64,000 bases of DNA from NCBI GenBank assembly GCA_964496575.1, contig CAZCAC010000025.1:18777-82776 (forward strand), read 5' to 3'. Of this stretch, positions 26,955 to 35,288 are shown one piece after another. Below the pieces are notes generated by a model. The model did no database searches and was not told where the DNA came from. It was given only the letters and a program-made list of their open reading frames with translations. Every line of letters begins with the position of its first letter. The stretch's first letter is position 1. Origin of the DNA: CAZCAC01 sp964496575 (GTDB lineage Bacteria; Planctomycetota; UBA1135; GCA-002686595). Position numbers and translations under genes: made by a program.

Positions 26955-27923
26955 TCACAGCCCCAGCTGCAATCGAATCGTCTTGTCGAGCGAGGCCACG
27001 AGCCACCTCCCGGGACCGGTGAGGTCTCCCAGCGCCTCCAGCACCGCATCATCGACGTCACTCTCCGGATGCTGATCCTGGAGCGATGACTGCAGCGTGC
27101 GGCAGATGGCCCGCATGCGCTCGCGGATCGGGGAGTGTCGTATGTTCCGCGCGCAGACGGCGAGCGGTCGAGCGGAGTGCGTATCGCCACCGATGGCGCC
27201 GAGGACGATGTCGAGGTTGTCGACGAAGTTCCAGTTGCAGGGGAACATCAAGTCGATGGCCACGGCCAGGGAGATGTCGCCGGCCTCACCATCGACGGTG
27301 TCGTGGATACGTGCCTGCATGGTCCGCCTCCAGAAGTCCTCGTGCTCTCGATAGTGCTCGGGACATCCCGCACCGCGCGGAGCTTCGAAGTCGGCGCCGC
27401 ACTCCTCCATGAAGACATACGGCGAGTCCCCGTGCTGCATCGAACGGGGCCAGCCGATGAACTCACGAATGCGGCCGATGGCCCGCTGAACCTGCCACTC
27501 CTTGAGAGCCGTGCGCTGTCCGAGCCTGCTCAACAGGGAGCCCGCCGATCGATCCCCAATGGTGAGCTCGACGGAGGACGCCGGACCTCCAGCGCACCAG
27601 GTCGAGAGCGCCGTGCAGGCGTTCATCCAGTCACGCTCCGCGGGATGGAGCTCCCCGGGAGATCGCGTGCCGAGCCCCCTGGCCGTGTCCCCCGCCCCGA
27701 TCGCCTCGATGATGCTCTCGACCCAGCGTTCGGCCTTGTGATGGCACATCTCCAGAGTCGAGATGAGCCGCCTGATGCGGGTCACACCTTCGCCCAGCGG
27801 CGAGAGCTCATCCTCCTGCCTGTCGATCTGCAGCATCTCCTGGTCGGTCTCGACGCCGCAATTCACCCAGCACTCCCGGCATGGTGAATGGCGATCGAGA
27901 TCGGAGTCCGAGGGTGTCGTCAT
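26955..27923 (-). CDS. Hypothetical protein with N-terminal Cys motif
   Basis: A 322-aa protein I do not recognise. It starts at an ATG with GGGAG about 9 nt upstream. Near the N-terminus is a C-x2-C-x3-C cluster (CRECWVNC), with more Cys later (ECGADFEAPRGAGCPEH), so metal binding is possible. No signal peptide or membrane helix is visible, and most of the protein looks helical. Base composition is lower in GC than the neighbours, which may mean relaxed selection or acquisition. A plus-strand frame overlaps it, but the minus frame has the better start and more protein-like composition. Confidence 0.55.
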   Translation of the reverse strand: MTTPSDSDLDRHSPCRECWVNCGVETDQEMLQIDRQEDELSPLGEGVTRIRRLISTLEMCHHKAERWVESIIEAIGAGDTARGLGTRSPGELHPAERDWMNACTALSTWCAGGPASSVELTIGDRSAGSLLSRLGQRTALKEWQVQRAIGRIREFIGWPRSMQHGDSPYVFMEECGADFEAPRGAGCPEHYREHEDFWRRTMQARIHDTVDGEAGDISLAVAIDLMFPCNWNFVDNLDIVLGAIGGDTHSARPLAVCARNIRHSPIRERMRAICRTLQSSLQDQHPESDVDDAVLEALGDLTGPGRWLVASLDKTIRLQLGL

Positions 27924-28105
27924 CGTTCTGCTCCCATCATCTCGTTTCCCCTTCTCACCCGGCAGTGCCCGTGCGGAGGATCCACAGGAGACGTGCTCGA
28001 TGGCTCCTGGTCACGTTCTGACCATGATGACATCCTGGCGACGGCCGAATAGGGAATTCGAGGTACGTTTCGAAGGTCTCGCTCATGCCGAGCCTGCGGC
28101 GAGCC

Positions 28106-30295
28106 TCAGAGGCGGTGCGGCTGACGAGCTTCGTACCGCGCGATGCGGGATCTCACCTGAGTCGCGGCCGCGGTCGCTCCGGACTTCTCGAAGAGATCCA
28201 GGGCCCTGCGAGCGGAGACCAGCGCGGCGTCGAAACGTCCCAGCTCCGCCTGGGCCATCGAGAGGATGTCGAGCAGCTGAGGATCCTCCCGGCCGGCGCG
28301 GGAGATCCGATCCTCGATCAGCCGCAGGGCCTCCTGGCCGTTGCGCAGCGCGGGATCGGGGTGCGCGCTGAGCAGCCTCGCCAGCTTGCAGGCGGTGGCG
28401 CGGCGCGCGGCGAGCCGAAGCGACTTGCGGTAGTGCTCGATCGCGCCGGCCGCATCGCCGGCGTACTCCATGGCGATGGCCAGCGCTTCTTCCCGGCGGG
28501 CGTCCCCCGGGTCCAGCTCGAGCGCCCGGCGGAAGTGCTGAACAGCCTCCGCCGAGCGCCCCTGGTTGAGCAGCGCGGCACCGAGGTCGTGAGTCGCTGC
28601 GACGTAGTTCGGATCGAGTCCCAGGGCCTGTTTCGCCACCCGCTCCGCGCCGGGGTACTTGCGGCGCTCGATCAGGAGTGCCGCCAGGTTGTGCAGGGTG
28701 ACCTTCTCGTTCGGATCGAGCTCGATCGCCCGGCGGAAGGCGCCCTCCGCCTGCTCCAGTCGACCGAGCTGTTTCAACCCGAGGGCCATCTCCGCGTACA
28801 CCTTGGCGCTGTTCGGGCGCAGTTCCACCGCGCTGCGGTAGTGCGGCATCGCTTCGTCGGCCCGTCCGAGACTCACCAGGGTCTTGGCCAGGATCCGCTG
28901 CACGTTGCCCAGGCCTGGTTCGATCCGCGCGGCCTCGCGAGCGTGCCGGAGCGCCTCCTCGGCTCGCCCCTCGCCCAGGTGGTACGCCGCGAGCTGACGG
29001 TGGGCCCGAGCGTGTTCGGGATAGGCCTCGAGAACCGTGCCCCAGATCGTCTCGACGTCCCGGTACTGCTCGTTGCGCGCGACGGTACGCCAGGCGAGGG
29101 CACTGCTGGCCAGGATCAGGAGCACGGCACACGCGAGGCTCGCCGACCGGCCCACGCCCCGGACCCGCGCGAGATCACACAGGCGGTCGACTCCCAGCAC
29201 CAGGAGCAAGATCACCGGTGCCAGCGGCAGGTAGGTTCGGTGTTCGGCGGCAAGCTCTCCGGAGAGCGGATAGATGCTGGAGCTGGGAGCCAGGACCGCG
29301 AAGAAGAGCAGACCCAGAAAGCCAGCGAGCCGGCGACGGACGAAGAGCCAGGTGCTCGTCGCGAGGAGTGCCAGCAGCGTCAACCCCTGAGGCAGGGCGG
29401 CCACCCAGGTGTCAGGGAGGGGCCAGGCGAAATAGTCGACCAGCAATGGGTCGGGCCACACCGCCAGGCGCAGGTAGTGGATGATCGCCCAGCACTGGAT
29501 GGTGAGGTACTCGAACCCGTTGGCGCACTCCTGATCGAAACCCACCGACTCCCCGCGGTACCCCGAGGCGATCGACAGAGCCAGCACCACCCAGGTCACG
29601 ACCAGACCCAGGTAGAAGAAGGGGCGCTTGCGGAGGGCGGGCAGGAAGCCGCGCGCGAACAGGGTCCGATCGAGAGCCAGGACGGCAAGCGGTGCGGAGA
29701 TGGCGATCTCCTTGCTGCCCATCGCCAGGGCGCAGCTGACCACGGAGAGGAGATACCACGGGATCGGCCGGTCACTCCCGAAGCCGCGCACCGCTCCGTA
29801 CAGCGTTCCCAGGAAGAAGAAGGCCGCCATCGCCTCGTTGCGGTAGACGACCTGATCGAGGGCATCGGTGTGCAGCGGGTGAACCGCCCACAGGAGCGCC
29901 GTCCCGAAAGCGAGGGGCAGCGCGCGCGCTCCGATTGCCGTCACCGCCAGCACCCGACGCACCAGTCCGAAGAGCACGAGGGCGGTCAACGCGTGCACGC
30001 AGACGTTGAAGAGGTGGTAGCCGAAGACGTCGAGGCCGCCGATCGCGTAGTTGACGGCCAGCGAGAGGGCGACCAGCGGCCGGCCGCTCGCTCCCGATCC
30101 GGGGCGGGCCCCGAGCGCATCCGAGAGGGGAGTGAGGCTGCGGATGCTCGGGTCGTCCCGGATCGCGATGAGGTCGTCGAAGAAGAAGGGGCCGTGTAGA
30201 CCGTTCGCGTAGATCGCGAAGCAGACGGCCGTCAGCAGCAACATCGCCGCGATCGAGAGGATGCCGGGCCTGGAGATCGTCTTCGTATCGTTCAT
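28106..30295 (-). CDS. TMTC-like membrane glycosyltransferase with TPR repeats
   Basis: A 729-aa protein resembling eukaryotic TMTC O-mannosyltransferases in layout. About ten N-terminal helices begin with the loop FFFDDLIAIRDDPSIRSL and SGRPLVALSLAVNYAIGG, then FGYHLFNVCVHALTALVLFG. From about residue 400 there are eight or so TPR repeats (for example YRSAVELRPNSAKVYAEMAL, ALGLDPNYVAATHDLGAAL). In related proteins the membrane part transfers a sugar from a lipid carrier and the TPRs recognise the protein acceptor. Whether this copy is active is inferred only. No ribosome site is evident before the ATG at 30295. Confidence 0.76.
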   Translation of the reverse strand: MNDTKTISRPGILSIAAMLLLTAVCFAIYANGLHGPFFFDDLIAIRDDPSIRSLTPLSDALGARPGSGASGRPLVALSLAVNYAIGGLDVFGYHLFNVCVHALTALVLFGLVRRVLAVTAIGARALPLAFGTALLWAVHPLHTDALDQVVYRNEAMAAFFFLGTLYGAVRGFGSDRPIPWYLLSVVSCALAMGSKEIAISAPLAVLALDRTLFARGFLPALRKRPFFYLGLVVTWVVLALSIASGYRGESVGFDQECANGFEYLTIQCWAIIHYLRLAVWPDPLLVDYFAWPLPDTWVAALPQGLTLLALLATSTWLFVRRRLAGFLGLLFFAVLAPSSSIYPLSGELAAEHRTYLPLAPVILLLVLGVDRLCDLARVRGVGRSASLACAVLLILASSALAWRTVARNEQYRDVETIWGTVLEAYPEHARAHRQLAAYHLGEGRAEEALRHAREAARIEPGLGNVQRILAKTLVSLGRADEAMPHYRSAVELRPNSAKVYAEMALGLKQLGRLEQAEGAFRRAIELDPNEKVTLHNLAALLIERRKYPGAERVAKQALGLDPNYVAATHDLGAALLNQGRSAEAVQHFRRALELDPGDARREEALAIAMEYAGDAAGAIEHYRKSLRLAARRATACKLARLLSAHPDPALRNGQEALRLIEDRISRAGREDPQLLDILSMAQAELGRFDAALVSARRALDLFEKSGATAAATQVRSRIARYEARQPHRL

Positions 30296-30566
30296 CGATG
30301 TCGTGGACTCGCCCGAGCTTCCTGCTCACCCCGGTGCGGGGCGCATGATACGGAGCCGATTCCGGTTCGGCCACCTCGAAGCACCGCACCAGGCCCGGCG
30401 ATCGATGGCACCCGGTCCCTCTCGAGCCGCTCGGGGTACGAGCGATTCGAAGGGCGTCCGCGCGCAGCCGTTCCGGTCCACTGCGCGCGACCCGGCGACA
30501 TCGACCCGGGACCGATCTTCCCGGGCTACACGCCGAGACTTCTACGAGATCGTCGCGGGTGCGGAA

Positions 30567-32294
30567 TCAAGGCCCCCAGATCACCTCGTACCCATTCGAC
30601 AGGTTGAACTCGTTGACTCCCAGACCACACGCCGGAGTGCTCTGGTTGCGGTACCAGCACTGGTAGAAGCGCGTGTCCCCGGCGGCGACGCCGCCCTTGG
30701 TGCCGATCGGGATGGTGGTGCTGGAGACACCCTCGGCATCGCAGAAGCGAACCTGCAGGCGAGTCACGCTGCCGCCCGCGCAACGCAGGCCGTCTCCGAA
30801 CGTCACGCCCAGGCCACCGTTGGTTGCGACTTCGCCCTGGAAGTACAGGCCCGAGTTGTTCGGCTCCAGGCCGGTCGTGGTCAGGACGAGCGAGTCGTCA
30901 CTGACGCTGGCCACGCCGAGGCCGGTGAGCCGCGCACCCGACGCGAAGACCCCGTTGTCGCAACCCGATCCGGGCACGCTGCCGTCGTTGTCGTTGTCGC
31001 AGGGGCACGGCGTGTCGACTCCCGGATCGCCGAAGCAGTAGCCCACGCCGGGAGGCGGCAGCAGGCCGAAAACGTAGGCCGAACCCGCTTTCGGGCCCGC
31101 GTGCGGATCCCCGGTGGCACCGATCAGGATCGTCTCGTCGTCGATGGCGACCGAAGAACCGAACTCCGCGTCGGCGACTGCATCGCCGGGCCTGAGCTTG
31201 GCGACCTCGGACCATCTCGTGCCCGAGCGCGTGTAGACGTACGCGGAACCCGACCGGCAGTCGCCTCCCGGGCACGAGTCGGTGTCGCCGTCGGACCCGA
31301 TGACGGCCCTCTCGCCGTCGAGAGCCACGCGGAGACCGAAGTAGTCGTACGCGGCGCCATCACTCGGCATGAGTTTCTCCTGCGGAGTCCAGCTGGCGCC
31401 GGAGCCGGTGAAGACGTAGGCCGCACCGGACTGAGAGCCCGCGGTCATGTCGCCGAAGGCTCCGACGAGCGCGATGTCTCCCGAGAGGGCGACCCCCACC
31501 CCGAACCACGACCACGGCGTCAGGTCGCCCGCGCCGAGGATGGCCTGCTGTGTCCAGACGTCTCCGGCGCGCTGGAAGATGTACGCCCTGCCCCCGGTGC
31601 CCTGGCCGGACGCGCCGATCAGCGCCTGATCGCCATCGATGGAGATGGATGTGCCGAAGTAGGCCGAGTTCCCCGGGTTGCTCTGGGAGAACTTGCCCTT
31701 GAAGTCCCAGCTCGCGCCGTTGCGCTCGTAAGTGTACACGGCTCCGGAGCGGTAGTACGGCTCGGCGGCACCCGTGGCTCCGACCAGGATCCAGTCGCCG
31801 CCGATCGCGACCTCGCCGCCGAAGAAGTCCGTCTCGGCCGGGTCGCCCGCGAGAAGCTTCTCGCGCTGGATCCAGGCCGTGCCGACCCGTTCGAAGACGT
31901 ACGCCGCCCCGGCCTGTATCCCTCCGGTGTCGTCGCCCCAGGCGCCGATCACGGCGACGTCGCCCGAGAGCGCGACCGCTTCGCCGAACTTGTCTCCGAC
32001 GGTGGCGGAGATTCCGAAGAGCTTCGCCTGCAAGTTCCAGGTGGAGCCCGTTCTGACGTAGACGTACGCGGAACCCGTTCGAGCTCCCCAGTCCTCGTCG
32101 CCCCAGGCCCCCACGAGGGCCGTGTCTCCGTCGATCGCGACGGCTCCTCCGTAGTAGTCATTCGCTGCCGCGTCGTAGGCGGTCAGCTTGGTCTCTTCGA
32201 TCCAGTTCTCCGGGATGCTGAATTGCGAGTAGGCAGGAGCGGTGGCGAGCAGCAGGAAAGCCACGGTGCGAGTTGCCTGCACGGGAGTGATCAT
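30567..32294 (-). CDS. Secreted FG-GAP-repeat protein with planctomycetal C-terminal domain
   Basis: A 575-aa exported protein with signal peptide RTVAFLLLATAPAYSQ. About seven FG-GAP-type beta-propeller repeats of about 50 aa follow, each with a core like YGGAVAIDGDTALVGAWGD. At about 418-575 comes a Cys-containing domain (CPCDNDNDGS, GDGLRCAGG, FYQCWYRN) shared with three other secreted proteins in the window. The start ATG at 32294 is fixed by GAGGAGACGAAG directly upstream. Calcium-binding adhesion or surface display is plausible for the propeller; the C-terminal domain has no known role that I can name. Confidence 0.82.
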   Translation of the reverse strand: MITPVQATRTVAFLLLATAPAYSQFSIPENWIEETKLTAYDAAANDYYGGAVAIDGDTALVGAWGDEDWGARTGSAYVYVRTGSTWNLQAKLFGISATVGDKFGEAVALSGDVAVIGAWGDDTGGIQAGAAYVFERVGTAWIQREKLLAGDPAETDFFGGEVAIGGDWILVGATGAAEPYYRSGAVYTYERNGASWDFKGKFSQSNPGNSAYFGTSISIDGDQALIGASGQGTGGRAYIFQRAGDVWTQQAILGAGDLTPWSWFGVGVALSGDIALVGAFGDMTAGSQSGAAYVFTGSGASWTPQEKLMPSDGAAYDYFGLRVALDGERAVIGSDGDTDSCPGGDCRSGSAYVYTRSGTRWSEVAKLRPGDAVADAEFGSSVAIDDETILIGATGDPHAGPKAGSAYVFGLLPPPGVGYCFGDPGVDTPCPCDNDNDGSVPGSGCDNGVFASGARLTGLGVASVSDDSLVLTTTGLEPNNSGLYFQGEVATNGGLGVTFGDGLRCAGGSVTRLQVRFCDAEGVSSTTIPIGTKGGVAAGDTRFYQCWYRNQSTPACGLGVNEFNLSNGYEVIWGP

Positions 32295-32382
32295 CTTCGT
32301 CTCCTCTGGATGTGGGCGCGAGGCCCGGTGACTCCGATTCGGCGGGGACGTAGCCGCGAGGATTCCATGGTACACGAGTGCC

Positions 32383-32472
32383 GCGGATCCAGGGCGGAAA
32401 GCGCCGCCCCGCTGGGCGGTGCGGTGAAGCCGAACCGCCCGGTGAGGCGGCGCTTTTTGCCCTGGATCCGTA
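32383..32472. promoter_or_regulatory. Long imperfect hairpin in the divergent region before the cytochrome operon
   Basis: An outer stem CGGATCCAGGGC / GCCCTGGATCCG encloses a second stem AAAGCGCCGCC / GGCGGCGCTTTTT and an inner one GGGCGGT / ACCGCCC. On the plus strand the second stem ends in a run of five T, as in an intrinsic terminator. It lies 80 bp before the operon start, so it could attenuate that operon. It could also stop antisense transcripts into the FG-GAP gene. No known riboswitch pattern was recognised. Confidence 0.5.
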
Positions 32473-32552
32473 CCCGAGCCGTTTACACTGTCTACGATCG
32501 GCAGCTGTACGTTCCCGATCCTCCGTCGCTGAACCGTGAGAGGTCTCGAGCC

Positions 32553-33371
32553 TTGAAGCCGAGCTCAACCTGGTGGATGCCGCCGCTCCTGGCGGCAGTG
32601 GGCCTCGTGGGCGGTTGCCTGCGAGCCCCGGAGGAGCCGTCGCCGGCCCTGCGCGGACAGCGCCTCGCGAGCGAGCTCGGTTGCTTCGCCTGCCACGGTC
32701 CCGAAGGGCGGGGCGGCGTCGCCGATCCCCTCGCTCCCGGGGGGGAGGTTCCCGACTGGAGCTACGACACCGCTCGGCTGTTCCTCTCCTCCGAGGAGGA
32801 CCTGCGCAGCTGGATCCTCCACGGGCGCGCGCCGCTCGACGAGCGCCGCGACAAGGCCGGTCGACACACCTCGATCGCGCCGATGCCCGGCTACCAGACC
32901 CTCCTCTCGGATCGGGACCTGGACGACCTGGTCGCCTACTTCCTCGCCGTGTCGGGGTGGCGGCCGACCTACTCCGAGGACGTGTACCAGGGACGACAGC
33001 TCGCCGCGCGGCTCGGCTGCTTCGGTTGTCACGGTCCCTCGGGGATCGGCGGCGTGCCCAACCCGGGCAGCGCCACCGGCCACGTCCCGGCCTGGACCGG
33101 ATCCGAGTACGCGGACCTCGTGTGCGACCGGGACGAGCTCCGCGACTGGATCCTCGAGGGCCGAATCGAGCGACTCCGTGAGCGGCGCTCCAAGCACAAG
33201 ACCCGGATGCCCGCCTACCACGACCACCTGTCCGACGCCGAGCTGGCGAAGCTGATCGCCTACCTCGAGTCGCTGCAGCCGACCTCGGCCCCGGCGGTCA
33301 CCTCCGACAACGACGCGGCGGAGGTGATCGGCGCCCTCGAACCGCCGCGCCCGCTCTCGCGGTTGCGCTGA
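32553..33371 (+). CDS. Diheme cytochrome c lipoprotein
   Basis: A 272-aa exported lipoprotein with two cytochrome c domains. Heme sites are C44-F-A-C47-H48 and C156-F-G-C159-H160, both in the context LGCF-x-CHGP. Each domain has a later Met (APMPGYQ and TRMPAYH) as the probable axial ligand. A TTG start at 32553 gives MKPSSTWWMPPLL and a lipobox-like LVGGC (C22). An ATG at 32577 is possible but would lose the positive N-terminus. It is the first gene of a tight five-gene operon, 16 nt before the next gene. It should carry electrons in the periplasm, anchored by lipid. Confidence 0.82.
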   Translation: MKPSSTWWMPPLLAAVGLVGGCLRAPEEPSPALRGQRLASELGCFACHGPEGRGGVADPLAPGGEVPDWSYDTARLFLSSEEDLRSWILHGRAPLDERRDKAGRHTSIAPMPGYQTLLSDRDLDDLVAYFLAVSGWRPTYSEDVYQGRQLAARLGCFGCHGPSGIGGVPNPGSATGHVPAWTGSEYADLVCDRDELRDWILEGRIERLRERRSKHKTRMPAYHDHLSDAELAKLIAYLESLQPTSAPAVTSDNDAAEVIGALEPPRPLSRLR

Positions 33372-33387
33372 GGAGGCGCGAGGATCG

Positions 33388-35286
33388 ATGCAGGCGCCGC
33401 ACTCACAGCTCTTCTCCTTCGTCCTGTTCGGGTCGATCCTCGGTTCGTCGTGCGGAGGCTCCGGCGAGGCGCCGCCGGCGGCCCCCGTGGCCGAGGAGAC
33501 GGCCGCGCCCGCGGTCGAGGTCGGGTCGATGGACGAGCTCCTGGAGGGGACCCTGTCCGTGGCCCCCGCGCCCGACGAGGTCGACCACCCCTCGCCTGCG
33601 CACGTGTGCCTCTCGACCGACGGGCACCGCGCCTACGTCGTGAACCAGACGGCGAACAGCGTCTCGGTGCTGGCTCCCCGGGAGCGCGAGGTCCTCCACG
33701 AGATCGCGGTGGGGGAGAGGCCCTCCTTCGCGCTCCTCGCCCCCGACCAGCGCCGGCTCTTCGTCGCCTGCACCTACGACTACACGGTCGATGTGATCGA
33801 TCTCGAAGAGCGCCGTGTCGAGCGGCGAATCCCCGTCGGCCACGAGCCGCTCGGCCTCGCCCTCTCGCCCGACGGCGAGCGCCTCACCGTCGTCGAGTCG
33901 CTGGCCGGCACCGTGTCCGTCCACTCGCTGCCAGGCGGTGAGCGGCACTTCACCGCGGCGGTCGGGCGAATGCCCCGCTACGTCGCCGACACCGGTGAGC
34001 GCCTCGTCGTCGCCAACGCCCACTCTCGGGACCTCTCGATCCTCGACGCCCGCACCGGCGAGCTGCTCGAGACCCGCTCCCTCGATCGGGGCGCGCAGAT
34101 GCGCGAGGTGCTCTGCACCGCTGACGGCCGCTGGGCGATCGTCGCTACCCTGGTCGGCCACGACGAGATGATCACCACCCAGATGGACCGCGGGTGGATC
34201 AACTCCAACGGCTTCACCGTGGTCGATCTCGACACGCGGGAGCACTACGTCACGCTGCTGCTCGATCGCGTCCTGACCGGCGCGACGAATCCCTGGGGGC
34301 TGGCCCTCTCCGCCGACGAGGAGCGCCTGTACGTGACCCTCGCCGGCATTCACCAGGTCGCCGTCGTCGACTGGCCCGCCGCGCTGCGCCTCGTCCAGGA
34401 GACGAGCCCCGACGAAGTGCAGCGGCTCTCGCAGGACGTGGAGATCCTCGAGCAACGCGGGATCGCCCGCCGCGTCGAGACCGGAGGGATCGGCCCGCGG
34501 AGCGTCGCGATCGCCGACGAGGTCGGCGAGCTCCTCGTCACCAACTACTTCAGCGAGTCGGTCTCGGTGCTCGATGCCGTCTCCGGCGAGCCGAAGGCGC
34601 AGATCCCTCTCGCGCCCGAGCGGGAGCGGTCGCTCTGGCGCCAGGGGGAGATGTACTTCAACGACGGGCGCATCTGCTTCGAGAACTGGCTCAGCTGCGC
34701 GAGCTGTCACCAGGAGAACGGCACGGTCGACTCGCTCAACTGGGACCTGATCAACGACGGGATGGGCAACCCCAAGAACGCCAAGTCGATGCACAACGGC
34801 ATCTTCTCGCCGCCGGCGATGTGGTCGGGGGTGCGCGCCGATCAGGACGTTGGGGTGATGGCGGGGCAGCGCTTCCTCGGTTTCCTGCCCGACGAAGAGG
34901 TGCAGCGGGCGCTGATGGAGTTCGTCGCCAGACCCCGGCGCGCGCCCAACCCGTTTCGAAACGTCGACCCCGAGCGGCTCGAGCGAGGGCGGCGGATCTT
35001 CCACCGCGCGCGCTGTGACATCTGTCACCCGCCGCCGTCCTACACCGACCGGGTGCGCCACGACATCGGCCTCTCCGGCTTCACCAGCCGCGTCGACTTC
35101 CGTGCCCGCTTCGACACGCCGTCGCTGATCGAGTGCTACCGCACCGGGCCCTACCTGCACGACGGGCGCGCGGAGACGCTGCGCGAGCTTTTCACCGTGC
35201 ACGACCCGGGCAACGCGCACGGCCTGACGCGGGGGCTCTCCGAGGTGGAGCTCGACGAGCTCGTCGCTTTCCTGAGGAGCCTGTAG
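33388..35286 (+). CDS. YVTN beta-propeller/diheme cytochrome c protein
   Basis: A 632-aa exported protein. After a signal-like N-terminus ending near SSCGGSG there is a YVTN-type seven-bladed propeller (about 60-410), with blades such as RAYVVNQTANSVSVL and RRLFVACTYDYTVDVID. The C-terminal cytochrome part, related to the di-heme peroxidase/MauG group, has CASCH (C437, C440, H441) and CDICH (C543, C546, H547), and ends FDTPSLIECYRTGPYLHDGR as in that group. The fusion suggests a periplasmic or surface redox enzyme with a docking propeller. The next gene begins 2 nt after its stop. Confidence 0.82.
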   Translation: MQAPHSQLFSFVLFGSILGSSCGGSGEAPPAAPVAEETAAPAVEVGSMDELLEGTLSVAPAPDEVDHPSPAHVCLSTDGHRAYVVNQTANSVSVLAPREREVLHEIAVGERPSFALLAPDQRRLFVACTYDYTVDVIDLEERRVERRIPVGHEPLGLALSPDGERLTVVESLAGTVSVHSLPGGERHFTAAVGRMPRYVADTGERLVVANAHSRDLSILDARTGELLETRSLDRGAQMREVLCTADGRWAIVATLVGHDEMITTQMDRGWINSNGFTVVDLDTREHYVTLLLDRVLTGATNPWGLALSADEERLYVTLAGIHQVAVVDWPAALRLVQETSPDEVQRLSQDVEILEQRGIARRVETGGIGPRSVAIADEVGELLVTNYFSESVSVLDAVSGEPKAQIPLAPERERSLWRQGEMYFNDGRICFENWLSCASCHQENGTVDSLNWDLINDGMGNPKNAKSMHNGIFSPPAMWSGVRADQDVGVMAGQRFLGFLPDEEVQRALMEFVARPRRAPNPFRNVDPERLERGRRIFHRARCDICHPPPSYTDRVRHDIGLSGFTSRVDFRARFDTPSLIECYRTGPYLHDGRAETLRELFTVHDPGNAHGLTRGLSEVELDELVAFLRSL

Positions 35287-35288
35287 CG

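Noticed and set aside
27135..27887. 250-codon plus-strand frame opposite the Cys-motif hypothetical gene
   Set aside because: Worse start context and composition than the minus-strand frame; no motif on either strand, so only moderate confidence.
30261..32552. Long plus-strand extension of the cytochrome c frame upstream of 32553
   Set aside because: It runs antisense through the FG-GAP gene; the lipoprotein signal begins at 32553, so the extension is not coding.
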